NCBI GenBank assembly: GCA_033763435.1
Contig: JANRKN010000121.1
Span: 1-5,430 of the forward strand
Direction of reading: 5' to 3'
Length of the DNA: 5,430 nucleotides
Origin: JANRKN01 sp033763435
GTDB lineage: Bacteria > Planctomycetota > Phycisphaerae > Phycisphaerales > UBA1924
Shown here piece after piece: positions 4,763 through 5,430 of the stretch; the stretch's first letter is position 1, and every line of letters starts with the position of its first letter. The translations under genes were made by a program, and so were the position numbers. The notes below the pieces were generated by a model, which worked only from the letters and a program-made list of their open reading frames with translations, was not told where the DNA came from and made no database searches.

Positions 4763-4836
4763 ACGAGCAGGTCTGCGCGGCGTGTGCGCAGCGATTCGCA
4801 GACTGTTCGCGGGTCGTTCGCGGCGGGTTTGCAGCG
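4763..4836. repeat. Helically phased degenerate GTTCGCRG array
   Basis: Plus-strand 8-mers recur every 10-11 bases: CTGCGCGG (4773), GTGCGCAG (4784), ATTCGCAG (4794), GTTCGCGG (4805), GTTCGCGG (4816), GTTTGCAG (4827), with a weaker ACGAGCAG at 4763. Spacings are 10, 11, 10, 11, 11 and 11. The 11-bp step is not a multiple of three, so it is not a protein repeat. It fills the intergenic gap between the right-edge gene and the 118-residue gene. The spacing puts each unit on nearly the same face of the helix. A multi-site protein-binding array or curved DNA are possible; neither is shown. Confidence 0.6.
4771..4803. other. Inverted repeat GTCTGCG/CGCAGAC within the phased array
   Basis: GTCTGCG (4771-4777) and CGCAGAC (4797-4803) are perfect inverted copies with 19 bases between. 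Inside them CTGCGC (4773-4778) and GCGCAG (4786-4791) form a second, shorter inverted pair. The outer spacing, about 26 bases centre to centre, could suit a dimeric DNA-binding protein; an RNA hairpin is also possible. In such G+C-rich sequence short inverted repeats are common, so support is modest. Confidence 0.4.
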
Positions 4837-4855
4837 GGAGAACGGGCCTCGCGCG

Positions 4856-5430
4856 TTATGGACCGGGCGCGCGGAGCCAGCGCCAGACATCGGCGGGGCC
4901 CAGGGCCTCGGCGTCTTTGCGCGCGTCCTCGGCGAGGGTGTCAAAGTCGCGGATGATCGGCGCGTGGGTGAGGTCGGCGGGGGAGTTGGTCGGCGCGGGC
5001 GAGAGCGTGAGCGCGCCGTCGCCGCTGACGCTGATGAGCCAGCGCCCGGGCGTGAGCCGGCGGTACACGGCCTTGCCCTGCGCGACGCGCGGGTCGTTCC
5101 AGTCGATCGCGCCCAGCGCGGGGTCGATCACCACGGCCTGATCGGGCGCGGTGCGCGCGCTGAAGACCCGGCGGATCCACAGCCGCGAATCGACCACGAC
5201 GTAGTCGACGTAGACCTCGTCGCGCGGGTTGATCGGCGTCGGGATGTCCTTGACCAGCCCCGCGTCGGTCCGCACGCGCACCGAAACGGCGGTGTCGGTG
5301 ACGTTGAGCTCCGTCACGGCCGTGCGCGCGACGGCCTGGTTGTAGCGCTCGCGGAGCTGCTCGTACGCGCCCGCGGCCTCGGCGAGGCGTCGGCGATAGA
5401 CGTCGGCGGTGAGGTCGGCGCGGATCAGCG
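4856..5430 (-). CDS. C-terminal part of an unrecognised coiled-coil plus beta-rich protein; 5' end outside the window
   Basis: The minus-strand frame is open from the right edge to TAA at 4858-4856, giving 190 complete visible residues; the GTG at 5317 is an internal Val of a longer gene. Visible residues 1-36 (LTADVYRRRLAEAAGAYEQLRERYNQAVAR) are a charged helix, likely the end of a coiled coil. Residues about 38-145 are beta-rich (TELNVTDTAVSVRVRTDAG, EVYVDYVVVDSRLWIRRVF, AVVIDPALGAIDW, RWLISVSGDGALTLSP). The last 40 residues are acidic and helical (FDTLAEDARKDAEAL, VWRWLRAPGP). I do not recognise the family. A coiled-coil stalk before a compact beta domain would fit an envelope protein anchored at its missing N-terminus, but that is inference. 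The gene is followed by the 167-base gap with the phased array; no clear intrinsic terminator lies after its stop. Confidence 0.75.
   Translation of the reverse strand, partial: LIRADLTADVYRRRLAEAAGAYEQLRERYNQAVARTAVTELNVTDTAVSVRVRTDAGLVKDIPTPINPRDEVYVDYVVVDSRLWIRRVFSARTAPDQAVVIDPALGAIDWNDPRVAQGKAVYRRLTPGRWLISVSGDGALTLSPAPTNSPADLTHAPIIRDFDTLAEDARKDAEALGPADVWRWLRAPGP

Noticed and set aside
4276..4944. Long upstream extension of the HD gene frame on the minus strand
   Set aside because: It encodes Arg/Pro-rich sequence lying in the shadow of the 118-residue gene, which has its own perfect Shine-Dalgarno and good codon use; HD-family homology starts only after the ATG at 4275.
4728..5141. Plus-strand open frame through the intergenic gap and right-edge gene
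   Set aside because: It has Arg/Ala/Ser shadow composition, crosses the phased array whose 11-bp period is incompatible with coding, and overlaps a better minus-strand gene.

Overview
This is a window of very high G+C DNA with strong G/C preference at third codon positions. It most likely comes from a planctomycete, probably of the Phycisphaerae type. The clues are a Peptidase_S74 C-terminus in the FTPIDTREVLEKL style, a secreted protein pairing a 'VDGGG...GQPDA...GGFW' module with dockerin/EF-hand-like Ca-binding loops, a SecG with the planctomycete-like GAFGAGAGSGQTAFG core, and a periplasmic-type PDZ protein with an 'F.EREKA' helical region. The lineage is inferred from protein style; no rRNA or tRNA is present to confirm it.

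Left part (1-884, plus strand): the C-terminal end of an S74 intramolecular-chaperone protein, followed by a coiled coil and a membrane anchor. It overlaps by ATGA with a small secreted two-loop dockerin-like protein. A strong intrinsic terminator (913-947) closes this unit.

Middle (1051-3708, plus strand): secG with an unusually long Pro-rich C-terminal tail; yicC, an endoribonuclease-family gene starting with GTG at the family's canonical MIRSMTGFG; then a signal-peptide PDZ protein. A short inverted repeat separates secG from yicC. Five tandem heptamers lie between yicC and the PDZ gene. Both secG and the PDZ gene carry in-frame 15-bp repeats encoding Pro/Asn/Gln pentapeptides in regions expected outside the cytoplasmic membrane.

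Right part (3712-5430, minus strand): a stand-alone Mesh1-like HD alarmone hydrolase that converges on the PDZ gene with a 3-bp gap; an unrecognised 118-residue protein with a perfect Shine-Dalgarno; and the C-terminal part of an unrecognised coiled-coil plus beta-rich protein running off the right edge. The 167-bp gap upstream of the 118-residue gene contains a degenerate GTTCGCRG motif repeated every 10-11 bp, about one helical turn, which no gene explains.

Most of the window is ordinary housekeeping and envelope biology. The least explained elements are the helically phased array (about 4763-4836), the heptamer array (2535-2569), the membrane-anchored S74 architecture and the SecG tail. 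I see no CRISPR, transposase, integrase, tRNA or rRNA.
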